The position numbers were made by a program, and so were the translations under genes. A stretch of DNA of 64,000 nucleotides from Staphylococcus sp. 17KM0847 (GTDB taxonomy: Bacteria; Bacillota; Bacilli; Staphylococcales; Staphylococcaceae), in the NCBI RefSeq assembly GCF_013463155.1, contig NZ_CP040781.1:1240001-1304000 (forward strand), read 5' to 3'. Under the pieces are notes generated by a model. It was not told where the DNA came from and did not search any database. It saw nothing but the letters and a program-made list of their open reading frames with translations. The first letter of the stretch is position 1. Every line of letters starts with the position of its first letter. Below, piece after piece: positions 39,895 to 47,526 of this stretch.

Positions 39895-40536
39895 TTAATG
39901 TGTTTCTCCCATAACGAATCGTGCGTCTGTATCTCTTTCACCGATACTTTTAATAGCTGCTTCTAAGCCTACCGTTATCGTTTCGATAGACATTGCAGGC
40001 ATATTTGTTTTATCAACAACTTGTTCTGGAATAAACGGCACGTGAATAAAACCATATTTTAAATCTGGGTATAATTTATCTGCTAAATAACCAAGTTGAT
40101 ATAAGATATGATTACAAACAAAGGTTCCTGCTGTATTAGATAACCTTGCAGGAATTCCACTTTTTTTAATGGCTGCTGTCATATGCTTTACAGGTAATGT
40201 TGAAAAGTATGCAGGTGCGCCATCTTGCTGTATCGGTTCATCAATAGGTTGATTTCCTTCATTATCAGCAATTCTCGCATCATCTAAATTAATTCCTACA
40301 CGTTCTGGTGTGATCTCAAATCTCCCACCAGCCTGTCCAACCGCTAATACGGCATCATAATGTTGTTTTTTCAGTTGCTCCGCAATAACATCTTTTGACT
40401 TATGAAACACAGTCGGTATTTCGAGTGTTGTAATCGTATGCTCTCCGATCTTTCCAGGTAAACGTTTCACTGCTTCAAGTGCTGGATTCACCTTTTCTCC
40501 ACCAAATGGATCGAATGCTGTAACTAAAATATTCAT
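39895..40536 (-). CDS. pcp: pyrrolidone-carboxylate peptidase (pyroglutamyl peptidase I)
   Basis: 213 residues. The catalytic Glu/Cys/His regions are recognisable: [17 protein letters not shown], the nucleophile Cys in [10 protein letters not shown] near 142, and GFIHVPF near 166. It removes N-terminal pyroglutamate from peptides in the cytosol. The ATG at 40536 has AAGGAGG with seven-base spacing. It is last in a three-gene operon with two membrane proteins probably linked to 5-oxoproline uptake. Confidence 0.95.
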   Translation of the reverse strand: MNILVTAFDPFGGEKVNPALEAVKRLPGKIGEHTITTLEIPTVFHKSKDVIAEQLKKQHYDAVLAVGQAGGRFEITPERVGINLDDARIADNEGNQPIDEPIQQDGAPAYFSTLPVKHMTAAIKKSGIPARLSNTAGTFVCNHILYQLGYLADKLYPDLKYGFIHVPFIPEQVVDKTNMPAMSIETITVGLEAAIKSIGERDTDARFVMGETH

Positions 40537-40550
40537 CACATGCCCTCCTT

Positions 40551-41477
40551 TTAAAATGCCCATACATACATCAATACAATGTGTACCCCAATTAATATCA
40601 ATGCAACAGGTGCTTGTGCTTTAATAACCGAAAACTCACTTTTCATTTCTAATAGTGCAACAGGTAATGTATTAAAGTTTGCTGCCATAGGTGTCAATAA
40701 CGTTCCACAAAAACCACCTGTCATTGCCAGTGCTCCCGCAATGACTGGATCTCCACCTTGTGCAATGACAAAAGGTATACCAATACTTGCTGTAATCACT
40801 GTAAACGCTGCAAATGCATTCCCCATTAACATCGTGAATAATACCATACCCAAAATATATGCAGTAGCTCCAATAAAGTGGTTATTATGTGGTAAAAATG
40901 ATGAAATACCATTTGATATCACATCTCCAACGCCACTAACTGTAAATAATACACCTAATGCAGTTAAAAATTGAGGTAAAATACCCACCGTTCCTACTTG
41001 CTGTGTTAAACGGTCACTATCATATAAGATATATTTCATTTTAGGTTTAATTAAGAAATATGCAAAAATCACACCTACAACAGAGGCAACTCCTAATCCA
41101 ATCGCTCCGCCAAATGGTGTCCAGTTCGATACGATAACTGCGACAACCGCCAGAACAATTGCGGGTAAAAAGAGTTTATTACCATATTTTTGTGCACCTT
41201 GCTCTCCTTCATTTTCAGTTACATCAACAATATTAATAATTTGAACTTGTTTGAACAAAGTGAGTACACCCATCCCTAAAATACACGCACCTGTTATAGC
41301 TTTAGGTATATACGGTCCAATCATAAAAGTTAACGCAAGTAAAAACCAAAATAATGCCGTGCCATATTTTTTAGGGTTTCCTGGAGCTTTTAATACACGT
41401 AGCGCCGTATACAACAGCTGTAATCCAATTAAAATATAGAAAAACTCAAGAATTTGATTTAACGTTTGTTCATTCAT
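40551..41477 (-). CDS. DUF979 family membrane protein, probable 5-oxoproline transporter subunit
   Basis: 308 residues with about eight to ten hydrophobic helices, and a glycine-rich [21 protein letters not shown] segment near the C-terminal third that is typical of the DUF979 family. Published comparative genomics linked DUF969/DUF979 pairs with 5-oxoprolinase and pyroglutamyl peptidase genes and proposed them as 5-oxoproline transporters; transport itself is inference. It overlaps the DUF969 gene by eight bases. Confidence 0.8.
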   Translation of the reverse strand: MNEQTLNQILEFFYILIGLQLLYTALRVLKAPGNPKKYGTALFWFLLALTFMIGPYIPKAITGACILGMGVLTLFKQVQIINIVDVTENEGEQGAQKYGNKLFLPAIVLAVVAVIVSNWTPFGGAIGLGVASVVGVIFAYFLIKPKMKYILYDSDRLTQQVGTVGILPQFLTALGVLFTVSGVGDVISNGISSFLPHNNHFIGATAYILGMVLFTMLMGNAFAAFTVITASIGIPFVIAQGGDPVIAGALAMTGGFCGTLLTPMAANFNTLPVALLEMKSEFSVIKAQAPVALILIGVHIVLMYVWAF

Positions 41478-42174
41478 TATGATCCACCTGCCTATTGCTA
41501 TATTTACGTTCTAAATATCTATCAAAATATATATTTTTAAGTGTGACGATCACTAAAGTTATTAGCGCAATAGGTACAGAAGCAAGCACCAAGCTAATAG
41601 CAGAAACTTCAATATTTAATGATTTGAACGTCCCCACCATTAATAAAATACCAGCTGATCCTACAAATAAATTTTGACCAAAAAAGTTCCCATAATTTTC
41701 CATTGCAGATGTTTCCGCCTTAATCTTCTCAACATCTTTTGAATCAACCTCTTCGTCACTCAAGTTAAAACGTGTTTTCAAAGCACCTTGTACCATTGGA
41801 TTAATCAGTGGTCTGACAAACTGAGGATGTCCTCCAATTCTTATAGATGCTATACCTGCAATCTCTCTGATAAATAAATAAACCGTCATTAAACGCCCAC
41901 TCGTAATTTCTTTTATATTCGTAATAAGCCGAGTTGCTTGTTTCTTCAAACCAAACCTTTCAATAAGTCCCACCATAGGTAATGTCAAAATAAAAAGTGT
42001 AACCAATCGATTCTCAATAAAAGCATCACCTAAAACTTCTAATAATTCGATAAAATTCATACCCGACACAAGACCTGTAACAACAGCTGCCGTCAAAATA
42101 ACCGCAATGGTATCCACTTTAAACATAAAACCTAAAATAATAATGATAATACCTATTAACTTAATCCATTCCAT
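41470..42174 (-). CDS. DUF969 family membrane protein, probable 5-oxoproline transporter subunit
   Basis: 234 residues with several hydrophobic helices and the conserved REIAGIASIRIGGHPQFVRPL segment of DUF969. It is the first gene of the operon DUF969-DUF979-pcp. Together the membrane pair and the peptidase form a likely route to import and use pyroglutamate or to recover it from peptides. A possible CodY-like box lies about 65 bases upstream. Confidence 0.8.
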   Translation of the reverse strand: MEWIKLIGIIIIILGFMFKVDTIAVILTAAVVTGLVSGMNFIELLEVLGDAFIENRLVTLFILTLPMVGLIERFGLKKQATRLITNIKEITSGRLMTVYLFIREIAGIASIRIGGHPQFVRPLINPMVQGALKTRFNLSDEEVDSKDVEKIKAETSAMENYGNFFGQNLFVGSAGILLMVGTFKSLNIEVSAISLVLASVPIALITLVIVTLKNIYFDRYLERKYSNRQVDHNE

Positions 42175-42544
42175 AAAATCTCCCTCCCTTTTTGAATATG
42201 TTATAAAAATTTTTATTTTAGTTCAATATGTTTTTTAAATATTTTGAAAAATAAAATGAAAATAATGTTTTTTATAGCCTCCTTGTATATGACTAGAGCG
42301 GTCTAAATAGCATCTCTATTGATGTCAGTTCGCTCATTTGTATTATGTGCATATAATATAAGTGAGATAATCAATATGATGGATCATAATAATTACAAAC
42401 AACGCAAATCTATTTAAACATAAAGCTCTGATAGAGTTTTTGATTTTTGTTTGAATAATTCATTAGGCAACATACGTTACATTCTATTAGACACACACAT
42501 TGCTCATTTTTGTTACACGAAGGTGTATCAATATATTACATTTG
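42175..42544. other. junction between core genome and phage-like module
   Basis: About 370 AT-rich bases without a supported gene. It contains the dyads TAGAGCGGTCTA (42294-42305) and ATGATGGATCAT (42376-42387), which could be repressor operators or remnants of a lost divergent cro-side promoter, and a possible CodY-like box (42238-42252) on the transporter side. The left limit of the element must lie here, but I find no copy of the tRNA-Ser end. Confidence 0.5.
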
Positions 42545-42826
42545 ATGGAAATGAAATTTGGTTCTGTTAAAGCATTTTCGGAAGATATAGGGTTAGCTTA
42601 TACAACAGTTCGTTCTATATTAGAAAGAGGCGTTTTCAATGCTAAAGTTGAAAATGTACTTAAAATCTGCAAAGGGTTAAATATCAAACTAGAACAGATA
42701 CTTGATTTTGAACAACCTGAACAAGACACTTTAGCTGCTCATCTTGAAGGAGATTACACACAAGAAGAACTTGACGAAATTTTAGAATATACCGAATTCG
42801 TCAAACAAAAACACAGAAAACAATAA
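42545..42826 (+). CDS. small helix-turn-helix repressor (phage CI-like)
   Basis: About 93 residues. An N-terminal HTH spans roughly residues 5-55 (FGSVKAFSEDIGLAYTTVRSILERG), followed by an acidic tail that lacks the S24 self-cleavage domain. This class of short phage repressors is inactivated by a partner ImmA protease, which is encoded next. The start is uncertain: ATG at 42545 or 42551, or a longer TTG form from 42500; AAGGTG at 42520-42525 is too far from the ATGs to decide. Confidence 0.75.
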   Translation: MEMKFGSVKAFSEDIGLAYTTVRSILERGVFNAKVENVLKICKGLNIKLEQILDFEQPEQDTLAAHLEGDYTQEELDEILEYTEFVKQKHRKQ

Positions 42827-42839
42827 AGGAGCAATACAT

Positions 42840-43295
42840 ATGACTATGTATGAAAAGTTAATAATTGATAATAGTCATATACCTATTAGTGATGAATTTA
42901 GTCTGAAAGGTGGCTTTAAAGGCATTTACGCTAATGGTGCTATTTTGATAGATAAAGATATGACTAGCTACCATAAACATGAAGTCTTAGCTGAAGAAAT
43001 CGCACATTATCGAATTACTCATGGTAATATACTGGATCAGTCAAACATGCTAAATAGGAAATTCGAATTAAAAGCTAGACGTCTTGCTAATGAAACATTG
43101 ATTACATTGCAAGGTTTAATTGAGGCTTTTAAATACGGTGTTCAAAATCTTCATGAAATGGCGATTTATTTTGAAGTTTCTAAGAGCTTTATTAAAGAAA
43201 CCTTAGAACATTATAAAATGAAATACGGTTTACAGATTAAACATGGCGATTATCTAATCAGATTTGAGCCATTAACAATATATAAAGATATATAA
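42840..43295 (+). CDS. ImmA/IrrE family metallo-endopeptidase
   Basis: 151 residues. The zinc motif region reads HEVLAEEIAHYRITHG at about 47-62; as I recall for phage members, the first His of HExxH is replaced, giving xExxH. A C-terminal helical part resembles an HTH (MAIYFEVSKSFIKETLEHY). ImmA proteases cleave their cognate repressor to induce the element. AAAGGAG precedes the ATG and the repressor ends 14 bases upstream, so they form an operon. Confidence 0.85.
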   Translation: MTMYEKLIIDNSHIPISDEFSLKGGFKGIYANGAILIDKDMTSYHKHEVLAEEIAHYRITHGNILDQSNMLNRKFELKARRLANETLITLQGLIEAFKYGVQNLHEMAIYFEVSKSFIKETLEHYKMKYGLQIKHGDYLIRFEPLTIYKDI

Positions 43296-43345
43296 CTGAT
43301 TAAATCGCTTCATGCGTTTAATAAATAAATTTAGGGAGGTTGAGT

Positions 43346-43666
43346 ATGGAGGATTTAAGACCAATGATAAGTAACATATCATTCTATATTAAAGATGAAA
43401 AAGAAAATGAAAAAGAAAATAAAAAAGAAAATAAAAAAGTCATAAAAGATTTTAGTGAGCTAGAGTTCAACACCCCTTTATACTTTGACTTTACTTTAAG
43501 CGGAATTAATGAAATACCCAAACATAAAAAAACGTATATTACTATTTTATATTATGATAAAGTCCAAACATCTCATGGGCTTCCATTTGTTCCAGAATAC
43601 CAACTCAATGAAATTTGGCAAGAGACCATCATAAATAATTCATCAAAATACATTGAAGTTAACTGA
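43346..43666 (+). CDS. hypothetical protein with a KEN-rich tract
   Basis: 106 residues. A Lys/Glu/Asn-rich stretch at about 18-33 is encoded by a 12-base unit repeated about three times (43399-43438), then a beta-rich domain with LYFDFTLSG and YITILYYDK. GGGAGG lies six bases before the ATG. Family not recognised. The following ORF begins inside its last codons in another frame. Confidence 0.55.
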   Translation: MEDLRPMISNISFYIKDEKENEKENKKENKKVIKDFSELEFNTPLYFDFTLSGINEIPKHKKTYITILYYDKVQTSHGLPFVPEYQLNEIWQETIINNSSKYIEVN

Positions 43667-43871
43667 TTTATCTTTTGCGTATGGTTTAAGAAATTATGAA
43701 TTTAGTGAAAATTATCAAAACCTTAAAATCATCTATACTGCTCATCAAATAGATTTTCAAAATATCAATTCAAAAGAACTTCTAAGTTTAATGAAACATA
43801 AGAATAAACACGACTTATTTCATACTAAGGTGTCAATGATACCTAGAGTTAAGGGGTATCAAAATGAGTGA
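43653..43871 (+). CDS. possible small ORF or frameshifted continuation
   Basis: 72 residues from a TTG with no ribosome site, overlapping the previous gene by 14 bases in the +1 frame. The peptide (LSFAYGLRNYEFSENYQNLK..) has no recognised domain. It could be a translationally coupled gene, or the C-terminal part of the previous gene separated by a frameshift. Its frame is open from 43635. Confidence 0.35.
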   Translation: MKLTDLSFAYGLRNYEFSENYQNLKIIYTAHQIDFQNINSKELLSLMKHKNKHDLFHTKVSMIPRVKGYQNE

Positions 43872-43977
43872 ATTGAAACCTTTATCAGGCAATAAAACTT
43901 TGTATGAATTAATCACTGATAATAAAACTGTTAAATATGAAAGTTATTGGCAAGGTAGTTTTATAATAAGTGATTAG
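43864..43977 (+). CDS. 37-residue ORF of unknown function
   Basis: ATG at 43864 preceded by AAGGGG at seven bases. The peptide is polar and ends YWQGSFIISD. It overlaps the preceding ORF by eight bases and lies 30 bases before the HEPN gene. Family not recognised; overlapping small ORFs of this kind are common in phage lysogeny modules. Confidence 0.4.
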   Translation: MSELKPLSGNKTLYELITDNKTVKYESYWQGSFIISD

Positions 43978-44007
43978 TGCGATTATATATAGGAAGGATG
44001 TTGAGGG

Positions 44008-44976
44008 ATGGAGAATTTAAGCAAACAATTAGTCGATAAAAGTATTGAATCTTTTATTTTAGGGTTAGAAATATATAATAAACCTACTATTAAATATAGA
44101 ATCGAAGGATTTTCGTTTTTTATTTGTAATGCATGGGAATTAATGTTAAAAGCAGAATTATTGAATCGTGGAGAAAATATTTATTACGAAGACCACCCTA
44201 ATAGAACCATTAGTTTAAGTAACGCTATCAAATTAATCTATCCAGATTGTAATACTCGAATTAGATTGAATTTAGAGAAAATTGTGGATTTAAGAAATAT
44301 TAGCACTCATTTTATTACTCAAGAATACGAGGTCAAGTATGCTCCTTTATTCCAGGCATGTGTAATGAATTTTATTAATGAGACTATGAGATTCCATAAC
44401 AAAGATGTTTCTGAAAATATTTCTCAAAATTTTTTAACTATTTCTGCTAGTTATGAACCGTTATCTAATGAGCAAATTAAATTGAAATACCCACCTGAAA
44501 TTGCAGAGAAATTAATTAAAGAATCCAATGATATAGATGTATTAAGTAAGGAATATAATTCCGATAAATTTTCAATTGGTATTAAGCAAAATCTATACAT
44601 TACAAAAAAGACAGAAGATGCTGATTTCATGGTAGCTGTTCACAAAGGGTCAGATATTAAAGTCGATTTTGTTAAAGAATATAAAGACCCATCAGATACA
44701 CATAAATACTCGTTTAACAATGTAATAACAGCAGTGAATGAAAGACTCAAAAAGAAAAATATAAATATGACATATCCTAAGGGTTTCAATCAATTTGTGT
44801 TAAATTTAATAATTGATTTTTACGATATCAAAAACGAAGAAAAATATGCATATAAGCACAAAATAGGAAAACAAAAATCCTTCACTTATTCCCAACAATT
44901 TATTGAATTTATCGTTAATGAAATAAGAAAGAATCCAACAAAATTTGTGGATAGTTTAAGAAATAAAAAAAGATAA
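44008..44976 (+). CDS. DUF3644/HEPN-type protein, probable RNase effector
   Basis: 322 residues. The N-terminal 110 residues form a HEPN-like helical domain: NAWELMLKAELL near 41-52 and the R-N-x3-H motif R96-N-I-S-T-H101, the catalytic signature of HEPN ribonucleases. This is the DUF3644 pattern. The C-terminal 200 residues are mixed and may sense a trigger; no nucleotidyltransferase motif is seen. The location in a lysogeny module between repressor genes and integrase is that of phage-borne abortive-infection genes. Defence activity is inference. Confidence 0.7.
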   Translation: MENLSKQLVDKSIESFILGLEIYNKPTIKYRIEGFSFFICNAWELMLKAELLNRGENIYYEDHPNRTISLSNAIKLIYPDCNTRIRLNLEKIVDLRNISTHFITQEYEVKYAPLFQACVMNFINETMRFHNKDVSENISQNFLTISASYEPLSNEQIKLKYPPEIAEKLIKESNDIDVLSKEYNSDKFSIGIKQNLYITKKTEDADFMVAVHKGSDIKVDFVKEYKDPSDTHKYSFNNVITAVNERLKKKNINMTYPKGFNQFVLNLIIDFYDIKNEEKYAYKHKIGKQKSFTYSQQFIEFIVNEIRKNPTKFVDSLRNKKR

Positions 44977-45056
44977 CCCCAGGCACATAGGAATGCTCAG
45001 TGCAAATGCACCTACCCCATTTTGGGACCCAGCGTTAATCCTTCTCGAGTTATCTT
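44970..45056 (+). ncRNA. structured RNA candidate between the HEPN gene and the integrase
   Basis: AAGATAAC pairs with GTTATCTT, closing an 87-base region that holds TAG..CTA with a GTGC/GCAC hairpin (45000-45011) and a CCC/GGG hairpin. GC content is locally high and a T-rich run follows. It may be a terminator-like structure for the HEPN gene, since the left arm covers its last codons, or a small RNA. No known family matched by eye. Confidence 0.4.
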
Positions 45057-45097
45057 GCTTTTATTATAAGTCATATTGTAGTGTAATTCAATAAAAA

Positions 45098-45132
45098 TAT
45101 ATAAGGTAGTTCGCCTGCCCTATATATTTTTT
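45098..45132 (+). terminator. hairpin before the integrase
   Basis: ATATA-AGG-AG pairs imperfectly with CCTGCCCTATATAT around TTCG, followed by TTTTTT. It should isolate the integrase from upstream transcription; its own promoter would then have to lie within the 39 bases before its ATG or be reached by read-through. Confidence 0.5.
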
Positions 45133-45171
45133 AAACACAACAGAACATACGTTCTTAAAGGAGTGAGGAGA

Positions 45172-46221
45172 ATGAGTGTTAAAAAATACAATGGTAACAA
45201 ATGGTATTATGATTTCGGCTATGAAGGAAAGCGATATAAAAAGAAAGGCTTTAAAACGAAAAGAGAAGCGACTGAAGCTGAAACAATTGCTAAAAACAAA
45301 CTAATGCAAGGTATCGTTATTAACAACAAAAGTTCTTTTATCGACTATTATGAACAATGGATTGAGGTCAACAAAAAGAATGTAATTACAGATAAAGCAT
45401 ATCAGACGTATGTTAATGCTATTAATCAGTTTAAAAAATTTTTAGCAACTGAAAATCTAGACGACATTACATTAAACAACTTCTCGACTATTTTGTATCG
45501 TAAATTTATCAAATGGTATGGCGCTAATCACGCCACCGAATCGGTCAAAAAGATACACAATTGTCTCAAAGCATCTTTAACAGACGCAATACAAGAAGGT
45601 CTTATATATAAAGACCCCACATACAAGGCAGTGGTTAAAGGAAAAAAGCCAAGCCAACCAGAAGAAACCAAGTTTATGAATATAGAGGACTACAAAAAAT
45701 TGAAAGCATATGTAGCAAGTACCCCTATTCAATCATACCTTTTCATCTACATTTTAGTTATTACCGGAGGACGTTTTGGGGAAGTTCAAAAATTAACAAC
45801 TGATGATATTGACTACTTAAAAAATACGATTCATTTAAGAGGTACGAAAACAGAAACATCTGATCGTATAGTTGACATTCCACCTGAAGATATGAAAACA
45901 TTACGAACAACATTGTCAGAAATGCCAATCAATATGAATAAACAAATATTTAACACTGGTTACTCCCTGATAACAAACAATGCTGTTACGAAAGTCCTTC
46001 AAAAATTTTGTTTAGAAAACCGACTTGGTAAACTTACATTGCATTCGATTAGACACACACACTGTTCTTATTTATTACACGGTGGCGTTTCAATTTACTA
46101 TATATCAAAACGTCTTGGTCACTCTACTATTAAAACTACATTAGATGTTTATTCACACCTACTTGATGAAACTAATAAAATCGAGACCCAAAAGGCTCTA
46201 AAGCTAATAAAATCAATGTAG
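45172..46221 (+). CDS. tyrosine-family site-specific integrase
   Basis: 349 residues. An N-terminal arm-binding domain (KYNGNKWYYDFGYEGKRY), a SAM-like core-binding domain (about 55-150) and a catalytic domain with Arg201 (GGRFGE), His291-x-x-Arg294, His317 (LGHS) and the nucleophile Tyr327. All catalytic residues are present, so it may be active. The ATG at 45172 follows GGAGTGAGGAG. It lies next to tRNA-Ser, its likely target. It belongs to the phage Int/ICE type. Confidence 0.93.
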   Translation: MSVKKYNGNKWYYDFGYEGKRYKKKGFKTKREATEAETIAKNKLMQGIVINNKSSFIDYYEQWIEVNKKNVITDKAYQTYVNAINQFKKFLATENLDDITLNNFSTILYRKFIKWYGANHATESVKKIHNCLKASLTDAIQEGLIYKDPTYKAVVKGKKPSQPEETKFMNIEDYKKLKAYVASTPIQSYLFIYILVITGGRFGEVQKLTTDDIDYLKNTIHLRGTKTETSDRIVDIPPEDMKTLRTTLSEMPINMNKQIFNTGYSLITNNAVTKVLQKFCLENRLGKLTLHSIRHTHCSYLLHGGVSIYYISKRLGHSTIKTTLDVYSHLLDETNKIETQKALKLIKSM

Positions 46222-46279
46222 GGGACGTGATATTATTTCTCGGGGACGTTTTTCTATTTTTCCAGCATTTTGGGGACGT
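46221..46279. repeat. three direct repeats GGGGACGT, integrase arm-site candidates
   Basis: GGGGACGT occurs at 46221-46228, 46242-46249 and 46272-46279; the first overlaps the integrase stop codon. Repeated short motifs between int and the att site are typical arm-type binding sites of tyrosine integrases. Confidence 0.6.
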
Positions 46280-46392
46280 TCCATTCAAAATACCAAATTT
46301 AACGAAAACTAACAAAAGACAACAAAAAGCCGTCATATCAACGTTTATAGTCACGAGATACAACGGCAGAACAACGAAATATAAGCAAATAA

Positions 46393-46481
46393 CGGAAGAT
46401 AGCGGATTCGAACCGCTGAGACGCTTGTGGCGCCTACACACTTTCCAGGCGTGCTCCTTCGGCCAACTCGGACAATCTTCC
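46393..46481 (-). tRNA. tRNA-Ser (GGA)
   Basis: 89-base cloverleaf with a long variable arm; the anticodon GGA is in the loop CTGGAAA. Acceptor GGAAGAT pairs with ATCTTCC and no CCA is encoded. Its 3' end abuts the integrative element. Confidence 0.95.
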
Positions 46482-46523
46482 AAAATATAAAAAATCAGAA
46501 GCGATATTTCACTTCTGATTCTA

Positions 46524-46595
46524 TGACCCCTACGGGACTCGAACCCGTGTTACCGCCGTGAAAGGGCGGTGTCTTAACCGCTTGACCAAGGGGCC
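46524..46595 (-). tRNA. tRNA-Glu (TTC)
   Basis: 72 bases, anticodon TTC in CCTTTCACG. Acceptor GGCCCCT pairs with AGGGGTC; no CCA encoded. Confidence 0.95.
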
Positions 46596-46596
46596 A

Positions 46597-46671
46597 TGGC
46601 TCCACAGGTAGGACTCGAACCTACGACCGATCGGTTAACAGCCGATAGCTCTACCACTGAGCTACTGTGGA
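46597..46671 (-). tRNA. tRNA-Asn (GTT)
   Basis: 75 bases including an encoded CCA; anticodon GTT in CTGTTAACC. Only one base separates it from tRNA-Glu. Confidence 0.95.
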
Positions 46672-46682
46672 ATAATAAAAAA

Positions 46683-46756
46683 TGGAGCGGGTGATGGGAA
46701 TCGAACCCACAACATCAGCTTGGAAGGCTGAGGTTTTGCCATTAAACTACACCCGC
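46683..46756 (-). tRNA. tRNA-Gly (TCC)
   Basis: 74 bases including an encoded CCA; anticodon TCC in CTTCCAAG. Acceptor GCGGGTG pairs with CACCCGC. Confidence 0.95.
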
Positions 46757-46770
46757 ATTACAACGATATG

Positions 46771-46844
46771 GGCGGCTGATGGGAATCGAACCCACGAATG
46801 TCGGAACCACAATCCGATGCGTTAACCACTTCGCCACAACCGCC
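46771..46844 (-). tRNA. tRNA-His (GTG)
   Basis: About 74 bases; anticodon GTG in TTGTGGT. The extra 5' G that marks tRNA-His appears to be encoded, facing C73. No CCA encoded. Confidence 0.93.
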
Positions 46845-46857
46845 GTAATTTTAGAAG

Positions 46858-46930
46858 TGGTTCAGGACGGAATCGAACCGCCGACACAAGGATTTTCAGT
46901 CCTTTGCTCTACCGACTGAGCTACTGAACC
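46858..46930 (-). tRNA. tRNA-Phe (GAA)
   Basis: 73 bases; anticodon GAA in CTGAAAA. Acceptor GGTTCAG pairs with CTGAACC; no CCA encoded. Confidence 0.95.
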
Positions 46931-46937
46931 ATAATAA

Positions 46938-47014
46938 TGGCGGTCCCGACGGGAATCGAACCCGCGATCTCCTGCGTGACAGGCAGGCGTGTTAAACCGC
47001 TCCACTACGGGACC
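46938..47014 (-). tRNA. tRNA-Asp (GTC)
   Basis: 77 bases including an encoded CCA; anticodon GTC in CTGTCAC. Acceptor GGTCCCG pairs with CGGGACC. Confidence 0.95.
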
Positions 47015-47024
47015 ACTTAAAATA

Positions 47025-47098
<74 letters not shown>

Positions 47099-47129
47099 GC
47101 AATATTATTTTCTAATCACTTACTTATTA

Positions 47130-47158
47130 ATAATACCAATTCGCACTATAAATGTCAA
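47130..47158 (-). promoter_or_regulatory. sigma-A promoter of the tRNA array
   Basis: On the minus strand TTGACA (47158-47153), a 17-base spacer and TATTAT (47135-47130) form a near-consensus promoter about 30 bases upstream of tRNA-fMet. Confidence 0.85.
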
Positions 47159-47526
47159 TATCTTTTTTTGATTTATTTTGGTCTGAACACTTGTAAATAT
47201 AAATTCAAAAATCAATAAATCATTAAGACTTTTCCAGTATATCTACCTCTATTCAAAAGGTCAATACACACACGCTTAATATTTTGTGTAAATTAAAACA
47301 CTTTATAGTATATAGTTATTTAAAGTGTTTTAAATACTGAATAAAGCGTAGAATAGAAAGCAAATCTTTCATATCCCACGCCAATAAAAGTAGCTAAAAA
47401 TAAAAAATTGTTAAAAAATATTTCATTTTAGATACCTACTGATTGAATGGTCATTATTAAGCTTTTACCTTTGTTTCACCAAAGTAGTTTAACCTCTTAA
47501 ATATTTAAATATCGAGTAGTGTCTTT
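47159..47526. other. AT-rich region between the tRNA promoter and the hydrolase gene
   Basis: About 370 bases without a supported gene or stable hairpin. It must carry the terminator of the hydrolase transcript if there is one, but I cannot see it. Confidence 0.4.

Larger units (their letters stand above)
42500..46392 (+). mobile_element. lysogeny-module remnant of a prophage or phage-inducible island
   Basis: All genes point the same way in the order repressor, ImmA-like protease, small unknown genes, HEPN-type gene, integrase, then arm-like repeats and the 3' end of tRNA-Ser. That is the arrangement of a temperate phage lysogeny module ending at its attachment site. No cro, replication, packaging or structural genes are present, and the second att copy is not visible. 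A deletion, or a very small integrative element, would explain this. Left limit approximate. Confidence 0.8.

Noticed and set aside
42573..42590. CGGAAGATA in the repressor gene as a second att core
   Set aside because: Only nine bases match the tRNA-Ser end and it lies within a conserved helix-turn-helix codon stretch, so it is a coincidence.
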